This document shows positions 37,360 to 47,165 of a stretch of DNA of 64,000 nucleotides, one piece after another. The stretch spans positions 27,199,411 through 27,263,410 of the forward strand of contig NC_067203.1 in the NCBI RefSeq assembly GCF_026262505.1. Direction: 5' to 3'. The notes below the pieces were generated by a model that was not told where the DNA came from, searched no databases, and was given only the letters and a program-made list of their open reading frames with translations. The position numbers and the translations under genes were made by a program. The DNA comes from Trichomonas vaginalis G3. Lineage: Eukaryota > Parabasalia > Trichomonadida > Trichomonadidae. Numbering within the stretch: the first letter of the stretch is position 1; every line of letters begins with the position of its first letter.

Positions 37360-39029
37360 TATCTTACAATTTTGTCAAAACTGGCGTACTGTCAATATTG
37401 ACGGAGAGAATCAGTTCAAGAACAACTTACTGACCTGCTGCAAAAATGCTCTCCGATGGAAGCTGTCGTTATGCCAATCTGAGGAGCCCCAGCAGGTTTC
37501 ATCGAACGAATCTTCAAAAAGCATCTTCCGTGAAAAGTGCTATTGGTTTTGTAAACTTCTTTGCTCTCAGTTCATCTGGACCGTCTCTGTCACCAGTATA
37601 TTGTATTTGTACAGTACCAACAGTTGAAATACCACCCATAAAGTCTTCTGAGTCAGCAAATGGAATGCCCAAGCCAAAAGTTTGAACGGTCTCCATTTGT
37701 ATATTGAGTTTTTTGACCTCCTGTATGAGTCCATACTTTCACATATGGCATAATAGAACTTTGCATTTCAGGGTTAATGGTTGTTGTGAAGTTGTTGTTA
37801 AAGTTCATAGCATCTAATGTCAAGTTGTATGACCTCATATCCTCAACTGTAGAATATTCTTCTCTTGGATAGTATTTGCCATATGTTTATATGGTATTTA
37901 ATACCAGGGTTGTAGAAGCAAGAATAGTCATTTATAGTTCGTCCGAACAGTACAAACATAGTATCTGCATGTTTCATTGCAGTTGTTAAAGCAATATCTG
38001 TTCTTGCACCTGGGTCAGCACTTTGGTTTCCAACTTCACCTGCAAAGTCTTTGACAGATATTTGGTGTATAGGGAACATAAGTGGAACTGCAATATATTT
38101 GGCAGCTAAAGCATTTGAAATATCTGGGTCCAACATATAGACTGCAAGTCTGCTTTCTATTCTCTTGCATTCAAATTTTTCGCATGTGAACTTAACTGGG
38201 TCCCAAGCATCTCCAGCAGCATTGAAATAATAGTTTACTTCAGTGTTGAGTTTGAGAAACCAAAGTCTAAGTCAACTTTGTTTTTGCAAAAGTCGGCGAA
38301 TGACGTTTTATTTGTTCCCACTACGTCTGTAAGAGTGAATGGGTCTTGCGTTGGTGCAAATGACTAAGTTATTTTTGCTTGGAGTAAGTTCGATAGAAAT
38401 TTTCCTGCCCAGTTTGGCAAGTATCTTAAAAACCTGAAGATGAGGAAGATGACAAAGGAAACTCTAAGTTTCAGTTTTACTTTGGTTACTGCTGCTGCAG
38501 TTTGTCCAGAAGGTTAACATAACTCCTGGAACGTTAGGGTCAAGTCTTCTTATTTCTCAATGGTGGCATACTGGTCTGTTTGTTCTCTAGCTTGTGGTTG
38601 TAACTGAGTTTCAAAGCGAACCATTCATAGTTTGCCCATGTTACTGTTTGAACTAAGTCAGAGTTAGAATATATCTTATATCCCATGAAAACTTCTGGAG
38701 CATATTGGTATCCGACATAGAAAATTCCATTGCAACCTTTCTTGTCAGACAACTTGGCAGAAGGTTTTTATTTCAATGTCTTGTTCCACGTATAAGAAAG
38801 AGTTGTCAATAGAAATTATATGAACCTGTCGCAAGCAATATCTACTGTTTGTTGAAGAACCTTCTCCAAAACTCACCTACGTTTCCATAAGAAACAGCAG
38901 TTTATATTCGTAAGTTCCAGGAACTATTTCTGACCTTCTAATGGCATTGTCGCATTCGTTATACCATTCGGAAACATTTCCATTCATAGCATCCAAAACT
39001 GTTGGCGTTATATTCTGAGCGGCGTACAT
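37360..39029 (-). pseudogene. Major capsid protein, double jelly-roll type, decayed (element A)
   Basis: The expected position next to the minor capsid gene and the expected total length (about 1.67 kb) fit a Polinton major capsid gene. Recognisable parts are the start region (MYAAQNITPTVLDAMNGN), strands such as KYIAVPLMFPIHQIS and VKDFAGEVGN, and the end region VQIQYTGDRDGPDELRA. The intact-looking relative in element B is at 45502. Many breaks (more than five) make this a fossil. Confidence 0.55.
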
Positions 39030-39059
39030 TTCATATGAGTAAAAATATAGAATAGTTGG

Positions 39060-42000
39060 ATTTATATGTCATAATAGAACCCACGTGGACCAAGCTTACT
39101 TTCTTCCTGACTGAGTTTTAACTCTTCTTTTTCCTTCATTGCCCTCTGCTTGAAGTTGTTGCATCTTTGCATTATGTTCATCTAGTATGTTGCAAATTTC
39201 CCATGTCCTTTTTGCCTTTGGCTCTGGTCGCCCATCTCAGGTAACCTATATCCTAGAAAGAGTTTGTCATAGTCTGTATTTGAGTCTTCGCGTATTGTTT
39301 GCATGACTCTTTCCTGAGTTTCCGGTTCAAGCTCTTCAAACAGTGCCTGTCCATATGGAATATGCTCGTTTCCAATATATGTTTTGTAGCCATTCTGGTT
39401 TTCTTTCCATGTTACCAACTATATCTTTTGTGAATGGGAAAGCTTTTACCCAATCTTTCAGTCTTGCGTCGTTTATTTCTGTAGTTGGTTTTATTTTGTC
39501 AAGGAAACATGTTTTTCAATACTAACATTTCATTTGGTACTGTCCATTTGAGTTTTCTTAAATATTCATCCTTCTCATTTCATTGTCTGCAAAGTAAGTT
39601 TTTATGACATTTGCAAACTTTCGTTTGCAAGGTCATGTACAAATAGGTTCTCTTCCTTCTCCCTCCCTAACTTTCTTTCTAAACTCTTCACCAAATATAC
39701 CATCTCTATGGTTCTGTGTAGTTCTTTGAGATAAATGTTCTAGAACGTCAGGTGTTATATTTCCATCAGCCATGTTCATTTCATACTGGTCCAAAATATC
39801 TGCATGTTTCATATCTTTCAATGGCATTAAAGCCGCGCTTAAAATACCAGCTATATCTTGTTCACCATTGACTTCCATTGCGTCTACAACTTCTTGGAAT
39901 TGTGGTTGTAAGTTTATGAACCACCTATCCGGATTAGCTTTATGACCCATCTCATTGTAGTTCCATCGTCTGCAGAAACAAAAGTAGGTTTGTTTCCATC
40001 TTGGTTAGGTTCTGAATGAACTTTAAACAATGTTTCATTTCTATATGTTTTCTTGAAATTTAACCTTTTATTTTCACCGAGTTCATCCGAAGATTGAACG
40101 TTAAATGCTCGTAAGTAAAAAGGGTTGTTGTATTTGTGTACATTTTTTTTCAGTTCTTCCATTCTATGCTGATATTTTCATCTGATGTTGGAGTCTTTTG
40201 TATGTCGGCAAACATTTTTCGATATTCTTCTACTATGTCAGCCGAATTTTTTTTAGACTCTTGGAAATATTCCATATTCTCCGCATACTCTTGTTGAGGG
40301 TCAAGATTTTTCGGCTGTTCCAAATCTTCATCTAGTTCTGTGAAGTTAGTTTTCCAAAGGAAGGACTTGTTCGTTTCCTTCAGGCTCTTCTAGCTGTTGT
40401 TGCTGAACTATTTCTTCATGTCTGGTTGTATCTGAACTTCTTCCTGTGGAGTTTCTTGTACCTCATCTGCTGGCATTTCATATATTCCGAGACCGTTTTC
40501 AACAATTTCCCTATCTACGTCATCCGCATTCATAAGCTTTTGTTCTTTCGTTCCGTCTCTATTTTTTACGCGTTTCATGACGAAAGTTGAATTGTCATTT
40601 AGCTCTGACATCAAAATATCTCGGAGTAAATTCATCCATGTCATTTGGATGATATGCTATTAAATCATATCCCTTAGCGAGCTTGTATTTTCCAGGTTTG
40701 AGATTATATCCGTTTTGGTGCTGAGCCATAAAGCTAAATAGGTTCGGGTCAGTATTTCCATCCTTGAACTTTCCAATAGCTTCTTTATATCTGTCACTAA
40801 AGTCAACAGTATCTGGGAAACCACACTCTTCTTTTAAGCATTTTTAAGAATTCTTGGTTTCCTTGTTCTCTACTTCTTTTATGTCCTTGCTCTGTTTGTG
40901 GTTGTTGTGCTGGTTTTGGTTGTGGTGCAGGTGCTGGATTTTGAACTGTTGGTTGCTGTGCAGGGTTTTGAACTGTTGGTTTTGGTTGTTGTTGTGGTGC
41001 TGGATTTTTGAACTGTTGGTTGTTGTGTTGGTTTTGTTGCATGCCTGTGTCTGTGTCCATGTGACGATGTAAATGTTTTAGGTAGTCCTGGTGCAAGGTG
41101 CTTCTCTTGGAGGGTTTGGTGGTATATAAGTTCCACCAGCTGCACATATGTTCCATCTGCAGCATAATGTCCTACCTGACTTTTCGTTCTTAAGAAAGCA
41201 TTTACTAGGTCTGTTTTTGGTCTGTTGTAACTCTTTTTCTTGACTTTCCACAACAGTTGCTCTAACGGCGTCATAGGCACTTTGAACTGCCTGTCTCGTT
41301 GCTGCATCTGTTATTTTCGTCATATTTTGTGCTACTTCTTTTAACTCTTTGTCGAAACCTTCAGACTTCAGTTTCTTTCCAGATGAGAAGTCGTTCACTT
41401 GTTTTCACCTTACTATGAAGAGCTTCGAAAGCGTTCTTAAAGTCAGCATTTGTTAAAGCTTCATTTGAACTGTCTTCATCCGCTTGTATTTTTGTCCTTA
41501 TTGACCCTATGAGTTGGGCTGCTTTAGCGTTGGCTTGGGCATCTAACCAGTCATTATTAGCTTTTATATATTCTGCGCTTTTCATTGCTTTTGCATGGCT
41601 GCGTCGTTATTTTTACTTTCTTGTGCTAAGTTTTCATACTGTACGGTTTGGTTTTGCAACTGTAAAAGTTTTTCTGCCTTTACATTTGCTTCAACTTCTT
41701 TTTTATACTCATCGCTATCCATATATGTCTTCAGGGCTTTTTGTTTTATTTCTTCATCTTTCAGTACTTTATATTGAGTAGTATGGTTTTTCAAATTTAT
41801 AACATCTTGTTCCATTTTTGCTACTTCTGCTGCTTTTTCTGACACTTTTTCGCATATTCCTCTGTACTTAGTTCTTTCAGTTGTTCTTCTTTCTTCTTTT
41901 TCTCTACGTTTAACTCATTGAGTTTCTTTGTGTGTCTGTCATATTCTAGTTTCTTTTCGTTTTCGCTTATTTGTTTCTGTATGTCTATGTTTGACTTTTT

Positions 42001-42297
42001 GACATCTGTTATTTGATTTTTGAGTGAACTCAAATTCATTTGACTTTGAGGGTTATAAGCTGTTCCGTCTGCAGCTCCACCATAGCCTGCCATTTTCGCT
42101 AAAAGTGCTGCTCTTAAACCTCCACTCTGTGCACCAATAACTCGGTTTAAAAGCATAGGGTTGCTTGACATTTGTTGCAACATAGTGGGGTCATTCATAA
42201 TTTGTTGTTGCAACTGTTGTTGTGGTGTCAGTTTTACTATTGGATGTTTCAATGCTCTCTTCCTCTTACGTATATTCTTACGTAGCTTACGTGGCAT
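39060..42297 (-). pseudogene. Large coiled-coil, Gln/Pro-rich structural gene region, decayed (element A)
   Basis: About 3.2 kb of minus-strand coding remnants. The start MPRKLRKNIRKRKRALKHP is strongly basic, like a nucleic-acid-binding virion protein. A long coiled coil (41.6-42.1 kb) and a Pro/Gln/Asn repeat stretch (PAQQPTVQNPAPAPQPKP, near 40.9-41.0 kb) follow. A last part (39.2-40.2 kb) contains YGQALFEELEPETQERVM and resembles the 298-aa protein of element B in type. It may be one or two genes. It is heavily broken (around ten breaks). Confidence 0.5.
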
Positions 42298-42441
42298 TTT
42301 AAGTGAAGTTAAAAACATTTACGATGAAGAAGTCTTGACAAAACATTTACGATGAAATCATGAAAATTCATGAGGTGAGAAAACAGGTGAGAAAAGAGGT
42401 GACATCTCACCTCTTCACCTAAATTATATTTTTGGGTCATT
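42298..42441. other. Right subterminal non-coding stretch of element A
   Basis: Contains scattered copies of the array unit (ACGATGAAGTCTTGACAAAA) and GAGGTGAGAAAACAGGTGAG type short repeats. No gene seen. Confidence 0.5.
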
Positions 42442-42830
42442 TACGCTCATTACGAAGAAGTCTTGACAAAACATTTACGAAGAAGTCTTGACAAAACATT
42501 TACGAAGAAGTCTTGACAAAACATTTACGAAGAAGTCTTGACAAAACATTTACGAAGAAGTCTTGACAAAACATTTACGAAGAAGTCTTGACAAAACATA
42601 TACGATGAAATTCATGAGTTTTCTACGATGTTAGAAAACATGTTAGAAAAGGTGTTAGATCTAACATTCTAACATAAACATTATTTTTTGGTCATTTACG
42701 CTCATTACGATGAAATCATGACAAAACATTTACGAAGAAGTCTTGACAAAACATTTACGAAGAAGTCTTGACAAAACATTTACGAAGAAGTCTTGACAAA
42801 ACATTTACGATGAAGTCTTGACAAAAAAGT
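42442..42830. repeat. 25-bp tandem array near the right end of element A
   Basis: The unit TTTACGAAGAAGTCTTGACA(AAACA) repeats about six times at 42442-42600 and four times at 42715-42830. Between the blocks is a TGTTAGAAAACATGTTAGAA and TGTTAGATCTAACATTC segment, also found at 29075-29125. Subterminal direct repeats like these may be replication or integrase-binding sites. Confidence 0.85.
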
Positions 42831-42878
42831 CAACGGCTGGTCGGCTGGGGTTCGGTCCTCCTCTTGGGTCTTGGGAAA

Positions 42879-42921
42879 AATTCTTAGGGCTAGAAGGCAC
42901 GAAGTGCCTGGAAGCCCCACT

Positions 42922-42956
<35 letters not shown>
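42879..42956 (-). repeat. Element A right terminal inverted repeat
   Basis: The reverse complement reads poly(A), GGGAGTGGGGCTTCCA, a 13-base hairpin (GGCAC-TTC-GTGCC) and TTCTAGCCCT. The stem bases differ from the left end but pairing is kept. Confidence 0.85.
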
Positions 42957-43119
42957 CATAACCAATTATCTTAGCCGTTCTAATATCATTCGAGTTATTA
43001 AGTTCAAATTTGATTCCCTGTGAGTCAACATTGCTCGAATTCAATGGACTCACAAGAGCACTTTTAAATTTTCCAACTCTTCTATCCGTTTATCGTGAGA
43101 TGAAATATCTTGTTTAATT
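42957..43119 (-). pseudogene. Outer fibre-like gene, middle scrap between A and B
   Basis: A short piece of the outer element. On the minus strand it shows DISSHDKRIEELENLK, a coiled-coil fibre stem unit also found at 63.7 kb, and a later part (GIKFELNNSNDIRTAKI). It is all that separates element A from element B, which shows that both entered the same gene. Confidence 0.65.
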
Positions 43120-43125
43120 TCTGAT
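43120..43125. other. Target duplication of element B, left
   Basis: TCTGAT directly outside the left inverted repeat, repeated at 63710-63715. Six bases is the Polinton standard. Confidence 0.9.
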
Positions 43126-44031
43126 AGTAGTATATGTGGAAGGGTTTAGTGACTTTTTTTGTTACATCTATATATAGACGATGTATTAAAATATAAATCA
43201 TAAAAGTATATGTGGAAGTGTTGTGTACGAAGTATATGTGGAAGGGTTTTGTATCATTTTTTGTTACATCTATATATAGACGATGCATTTATTTATAAAT
43301 CATTAAAAAATTAACATTAATTTTAAAATAATTTATTTTTTTATCTTTTATAAAAGAAGCTATATATAGATGATGTCAGATATTCCGCGATTAATTAAAC
43401 ATTGTTTAAATCCTGAATGGGTTAAACTTCAATTTAAAAATGAAGATTGTGAATTATTAAATGAATATGAAAGCCAAAATAAGCTAATGAGGTATAAATA
43501 TAATGATAAAGAATATTTAATTTCATGGAATCAATGGAGTCATAATCAAAGACCTCATAAACGAGAAGAAGAAATTGAAAATAATGAAATGGAAATCATT
43601 GATGACATTAAAGAGGATGGAATTCCTAAATTTTGTAGAAAAACCTTTAGAACTAAGTTAGGAGCATATAAACGTAGAGTATTAAATCCTGAATACATAA
43701 AACATTTATTTAAAAAGGAAGACTGTGAATTATTAAACGTTAATGAATATGAAAATGCTAAATCAAAATTGAAATATAAATATATTGGAAGTGATGAAAG
43801 GTGTAAAGATAAAGATAAAGTTTATTCAGTTTCATATAATAACTGGCACACGTTAGGGATAAGAAAACATTTAGGAGATTATGGTAAAAGTTCTGAATTC
43901 TTCAAATCTAGTATATACGAGAGAGTAAAAGAAATTAGAAATAATTATTTTCATGAATAAAAAAATAAACTTTGAAAATTTATGTCTTACATTTTTTGAA
44001 TAATTTATTTTTTTATTTAATGATAAATGAG
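43126..44031 (+). repeat. Element B terminal inverted repeat, left (906 bp)
   Basis: Begins AGTAGTATATGTGGAAGGG. Inside are two copies of TGTTACATCTATATATAGAC and three of GTATATGTGGAAG, then the 196-aa gene. It ends just after the start codon of the next gene. The match with the right copy has no difference that I can see. Confidence 0.93.
43370..43960 (+). CDS. Two-repeat protein within the inverted repeat, 196 aa, left copy
   Basis: Two homologous units make up the protein: LNPEWVKLQFKNEDCELLN at about residues 12-55 and LNPEYIKHLFKKEDCELLN at about 103-155. Each is followed by a K-x-K/R-Y-K-Y strand and an S-x-N-x-W end. Such units (Cys, hydrophobic strands, closing Trp/His) resemble small DNA-binding repeats found beside viral homing nucleases. 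The identical second copy at 62875-63465 is read in the opposite direction. A terminus-binding or replication role is a guess. A second Met at residue 2 could be used. Confidence 0.6.
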   Translation: MMSDIPRLIKHCLNPEWVKLQFKNEDCELLNEYESQNKLMRYKYNDKEYLISWNQWSHNQRPHKREEEIENNEMEIIDDIKEDGIPKFCRKTFRTKLGAYKRRVLNPEYIKHLFKKEDCELLNVNEYENAKSKLKYKYIGSDERCKDKDKVYSVSYNNWHTLGIRKHLGDYGKSSEFFKSSIYERVKEIRNNYFHE

Positions 44032-44506
44032 TGGATCAAGATTCGTAACCGTCAATCAATTAATGGATGTTCTTTCACCAATTCTTGAAAATGTTAAACA
44101 AGTAGATGTTTATTTCGATGATTATGTAGAAAGTTTATATTATAAAGGTAAACATAATATTAAACCCATTGCTTTTGCATTTGATAATAAATTAATTGAA
44201 AATGCAAAAATTTGGGAATTAATTCCGAATATTGAATATATAACAAATATTAATGATAAATGGTTTAAACGAATTTCAACCACAAAAGTTCTTTGTAAAT
44301 TAATGATCAAAACTGAGGAAAAAGAATTTAACGGGTTTAAATATCATCCAAATAAAGTTTCAGAACTAGAAAATGAAAAACTTCAGAAAAAATTAAACGA
44401 TAGACTTTCAAATGATCGTATTGAAAAAATAAATAAACTAGCAGAAGTTGCATTTAATAATGAAATATTTGATGAATATAACCTTGAACTCAGTGATGGA
44501 CTTTAA
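44027..44506 (+). CDS. Unrecognised protein, 159 aa (element B)
   Basis: Begins MSGSRFVTVNQLMDVLSPIL. The first codons and the promoter lie in the inverted repeat, so they are shared with the 368-aa gene at the other end. The central part is strand-rich, with Tyr and Phe (VDVYFDDYVESLYYKGK). The C-terminal part is helical. It may be a distant relative of the 139-aa protein of element A. It is whole. Confidence 0.55.
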   Translation: MSGSRFVTVNQLMDVLSPILENVKQVDVYFDDYVESLYYKGKHNIKPIAFAFDNKLIENAKIWELIPNIEYITNINDKWFKRISTTKVLCKLMIKTEEKEFNGFKYHPNKVSELENEKLQKKLNDRLSNDRIEKINKLAEVAFNNEIFDEYNLELSDGL

Positions 44507-44510
44507 GTCT

Positions 44511-44891
44511 TTAAGGACCCGGGCTCAACGAGTCATGATTTATGATATCAATTATTTGATTTATTCTTTCTTCAATCTCTTCTATTCTTTTTGTTAAATC
44601 ATCTATTTTCATTAATGAGGTGATTCTTGATTGAGGAATAGATTTCAAACTAACCACTCCTTTTATTTTTGAAATTTTGAATCCATCAACTTTAAACATT
44701 TTATTCAATTTACATGTTGTCAATTCTTCAAATAATTTTTTATTGTTAGCATAATAGTCATTAAATTCATCAACAGATGAAAAAATTTTTATTTCACTAA
44801 TTGGTTTAACAACGTTTATTTTTTGTTGAACATTTTCACTTTCATTAATTTCTTCCTCCTTTGTTTCATTTATTTTTAAAATCGGTTTCAT
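44511..44891 (-). CDS. Unrecognised protein with C-terminal coiled coil, 126 aa (element B)
   Basis: An acidic N-terminal region (KEEEINESENVQQK), a middle with FKVDGFKISKIKGVVSLKS and a coiled-coil end (MKIDDLTKRIEEIEERINQI). It is convergent with the 159-aa gene, with only a few bases between stops. The function is not recognised. Confidence 0.5.
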   Translation of the reverse strand: MKPILKINETKEEEINESENVQQKINVVKPISEIKIFSSVDEFNDYYANNKKLFEELTTCKLNKMFKVDGFKISKIKGVVSLKSIPQSRITSLMKIDDLTKRIEEIEERINQIIDIINHDSLSPGP

Positions 44892-44957
44892 TTATCATTA
44901 AATAAAAATTAGAATATAAGTGATGAAATATATTTTTTAATTAATATTAAATCAGAA

Positions 44958-45203
44958 ATGGCGGCAGGATTCTTTAAAAAATTATGGGATGGAATTAAGA
45001 AAGCTGCAGGTTGGGTTTATAAAAAGGTTATTAAACCTGTTGCAAACTTTTTGGCACCAGTAGCGAAAACGGCAGGAACTATCATAGGTGGAGTATTAGG
45101 TACAAAAGCAGGTAATCCGGCGATGGGAGCACAAGCAGGTAACGCAGTTGGTGGAATTGCTGAAGGAATACTTAATAAAATAGGGGTAATAGTGGAAAAA
45201 TAA
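44958..45203 (+). CDS. Amphipathic minor virion protein, MAAGFFKKLWD type, 81 aa (element B)
   Basis: Starts MAAGFFKKLWDGIKKAAGW, a strongly amphipathic cationic helix. A Gly/Ala-rich hydrophobic stretch (TAGTIIGGVLGTKAGNPAMG) and a short end follow. It begins with the same eleven residues as the protein at 45217-45432, which is encoded on the opposite strand. A membrane-active internal capsid protein is inferred by analogy to element A (19627 and 23512) and adenovirus-like virions. Confidence 0.5.
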   Translation: MAAGFFKKLWDGIKKAAGWVYKKVIKPVANFLAPVAKTAGTIIGGVLGTKAGNPAMGAQAGNAVGGIAEGILNKIGVIVEK

Positions 45204-45216
45204 ATAAATATTATTT

Positions 45217-45432
45217 TTATCTTAGTATCGGTTGTAGTCTTTGATAAACTTTTTCTCCTTTATTTAAAATTTCTCTTATTGGGGCAGCTTTTGGCGTTAT
45301 TGATTCAGCAACGTCACTAATTGCTTCTTTATTCTTAAATATCCAATTTGCTCCTTTCTTCATTGTTTCCCAAACTTTATGCGCTCCTCTTTTTACTTTA
45401 TCCCACAGTTTCTTAAAGAATCCTGCAGCCAT
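45217..45432 (-). CDS. Amphipathic minor virion protein, MAAGFFKKLWD type, 71 aa (element B)
   Basis: Starts MAAGFFKKLWDKVKRGAHK, cationic and amphipathic, with a proline-containing helical end (KAAPIREILNKGEKVYQRLQ). It is the tail-to-tail partner of the 81-aa gene, 13 bases away. The shared first eleven residues and similar DNA point to an inverted duplication followed by divergence. It is whole. Confidence 0.5.
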   Translation of the reverse strand: MAAGFFKKLWDKVKRGAHKVWETMKKGANWIFKNKEAISDVAESITPKAAPIREILNKGEKVYQRLQPILR

Positions 45433-45501
45433 AGTTGATTATTTCATTAAAATTAAAAATTCATTTTCATCTTTTAATTTTGATTTTTTATTTATTAATA
45501 A

Positions 45502-47141
45502 ATGACGACTAACTATTTGGTGCCAAACACTAAACCGATTAATGGAAATGTGTTTCATTCATTCGAAAAGATAAATGAAATATTCGCAAAGAATGACGGT
45601 AGAAGATATTATAGAGAACTTGAAAGTTCATGCTATGACTCTGATGCTCCATATTTTGATGATAAACAAACTCATTTAAGAATTACAAATCCGGCTCATG
45701 ATGTGAACCAATTAGGTGACACATATATTAAACGCAAAGTTAAAGCAACTCTAGTTTCAAATAAAGCTTTCACATGTGATGCCGCTTTTAAATGCATGCG
45801 TTTATTCGTTGGTTACAAATCATCAAATCAAAGCTTTAAACAATTAGAAGTAGAAACTGAAAGAGGTGATGCCGGTTATCTTCAGATGGATTGCGCCCGT
45901 GAATCTTTCGCATTTGCAACATATAAACCAAAATCAGAAAGGAAAGTTAAAAAGTTTGTTCATTCGTTATATAATAATGTTCAAAAATATGATAACTCAG
46001 TATGTGGTAAATATATTGACCCTTCAGAAGTTTTCAAGAAAGCAAATGAAGAAGTTGATGTCACTTTTGATATGATTATTCCGGTAAATGATTTGTTAGC
46101 ATTTCAGGCGTTCGATGATTATCCTAAATCATTTGGTGAAATCATTCTTAAATATTATGTTTTCAGGGATACTTTAGTATTTTGTCAGGTTGACCCGTTA
46201 AGAGTTGCTGATTTACAAAATTACGTTTATGAAAAGATAACTGATGAAAATTATGAAAAGATTATGAATCATGTTTATAAATATGATCGCAAATTCCAAC
46301 AAATCGGACTTCCTGCCAAATTAATTACAAGCTTAGCCGCTACATCTGCTGACGCAACAGTTGATGACGTTATTATTTCATGCACAAAGATGGAAGTTTT
46401 AGAGGATAAATGCATTACACCAGGATACGGTTTAATTGAAGAATCAGTTAAAGCAATACCACGTTTATTCAGTAAGGAAGATCCATTCATGATTCCAGCT
46501 CAACATATTGACGTTCGTTCACTAAATGGAGGTTGCATCACTCCTGAAGGTATTAGCTCAGATTTCTCATACGCTCTTCATAATGTTACAGATGTTGTGT
46601 TAGCATTTCCGAAGAATGCAATGCAAAGAACAGTTTTAGAAAATCCAATGCTTCGAGGTCTTCAGGTCACTATAGATTCCAGAAACTTCCCCGATCAAGC
46701 GATGACCACAGTGGGTGACATATTCTTTACACGTATGCTTCAAGCTTCTGATTTAGATGGAGTGAATGAATGCACAGAAGAATACGAGGACTCATTAACT
46801 AGACCACTGAATGATGATAATGGCACCCATTAGCTAGAACATGGAAAGACCAAACTTCATTCTTATGCACTATTCCAGTTCAACGTGATGGAGCGGGTAT
46901 ATTCTTTGATGGATTAGAAACTTTCAACTCACAAGTTACAGTACAAGTGAAAGCTTATCCAATCATTCAGGGTGAAAATGACACTTACTGTTCAAAGGTG
47001 ACAAATCCTCCTCAGGTTTGGTTTACTAGGACTACATATTGGACATGGACACCGGATGAAGGTTTGAAATATCATCCAACAGGTACACCACCACAGTATA
47101 GAAGTTCATATGATGAAATATTGATGAATAGAAATGTTTAA
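45502..47141 (+). pseudogene. Major capsid protein, double jelly-roll type (element B)
   Basis: A first portion of 443 codons (MTTNYLVPNTKPINGNVF) is followed by sequence of the same gene up to 47141, ending near YDEILMNRNV. It is beta-rich with typical strand/loop alternation, including IIPVNDLLAFQAFDDYP and PAKLITSLAATSADAT. The total of about 1.64 kb fits a Polinton major capsid gene. A capsid role is supported by position (next to the packaging ATPase) and by shared layout with the decayed gene of element A. It looks lightly broken, about once. Confidence 0.6.
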
Positions 47142-47165
47142 AATTATAAATTTATTTTTGATTAA

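Larger units (their letters stand above)
18093..42956. mobile_element. Element A: Polinton-like / virophage-like element, about 24.9 kb
   Basis: It is bounded by a 28-base poly(A) on the left and a 32-base poly(T) on the right, each followed inward by GGGA(A)GTGGGGCTTCCA and a hairpin. Parts seen: adenine methyltransferase, two minor virion proteins, collar-type fibre, integrase, HNH nuclease, KilA-N genes, packaging ATPase, SF3 helicase, minor and major capsid proteins, and a large coiled-coil structural region. No DNA polymerase or cysteine protease was recognised, which fits a virophage/Polinton-like virus more than a classic Maverick. It is clearly broken, with well over a dozen breaks concentrated in the capsid and structural third. 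A clean target duplication is not visible; only TCAT is shared by the two flanks. Age: older than element B. Confidence 0.85.

Noticed and set aside
40854-41072. Cys/Trp-rich frame on the plus strand
   Set aside because: It is the antisense of the Pro/Gln-rich structural gene region and has no start signal.
42442-42830. 25-bp array as a CRISPR array
   Set aside because: There are no spacers between units; the array is a plain tandem repeat.
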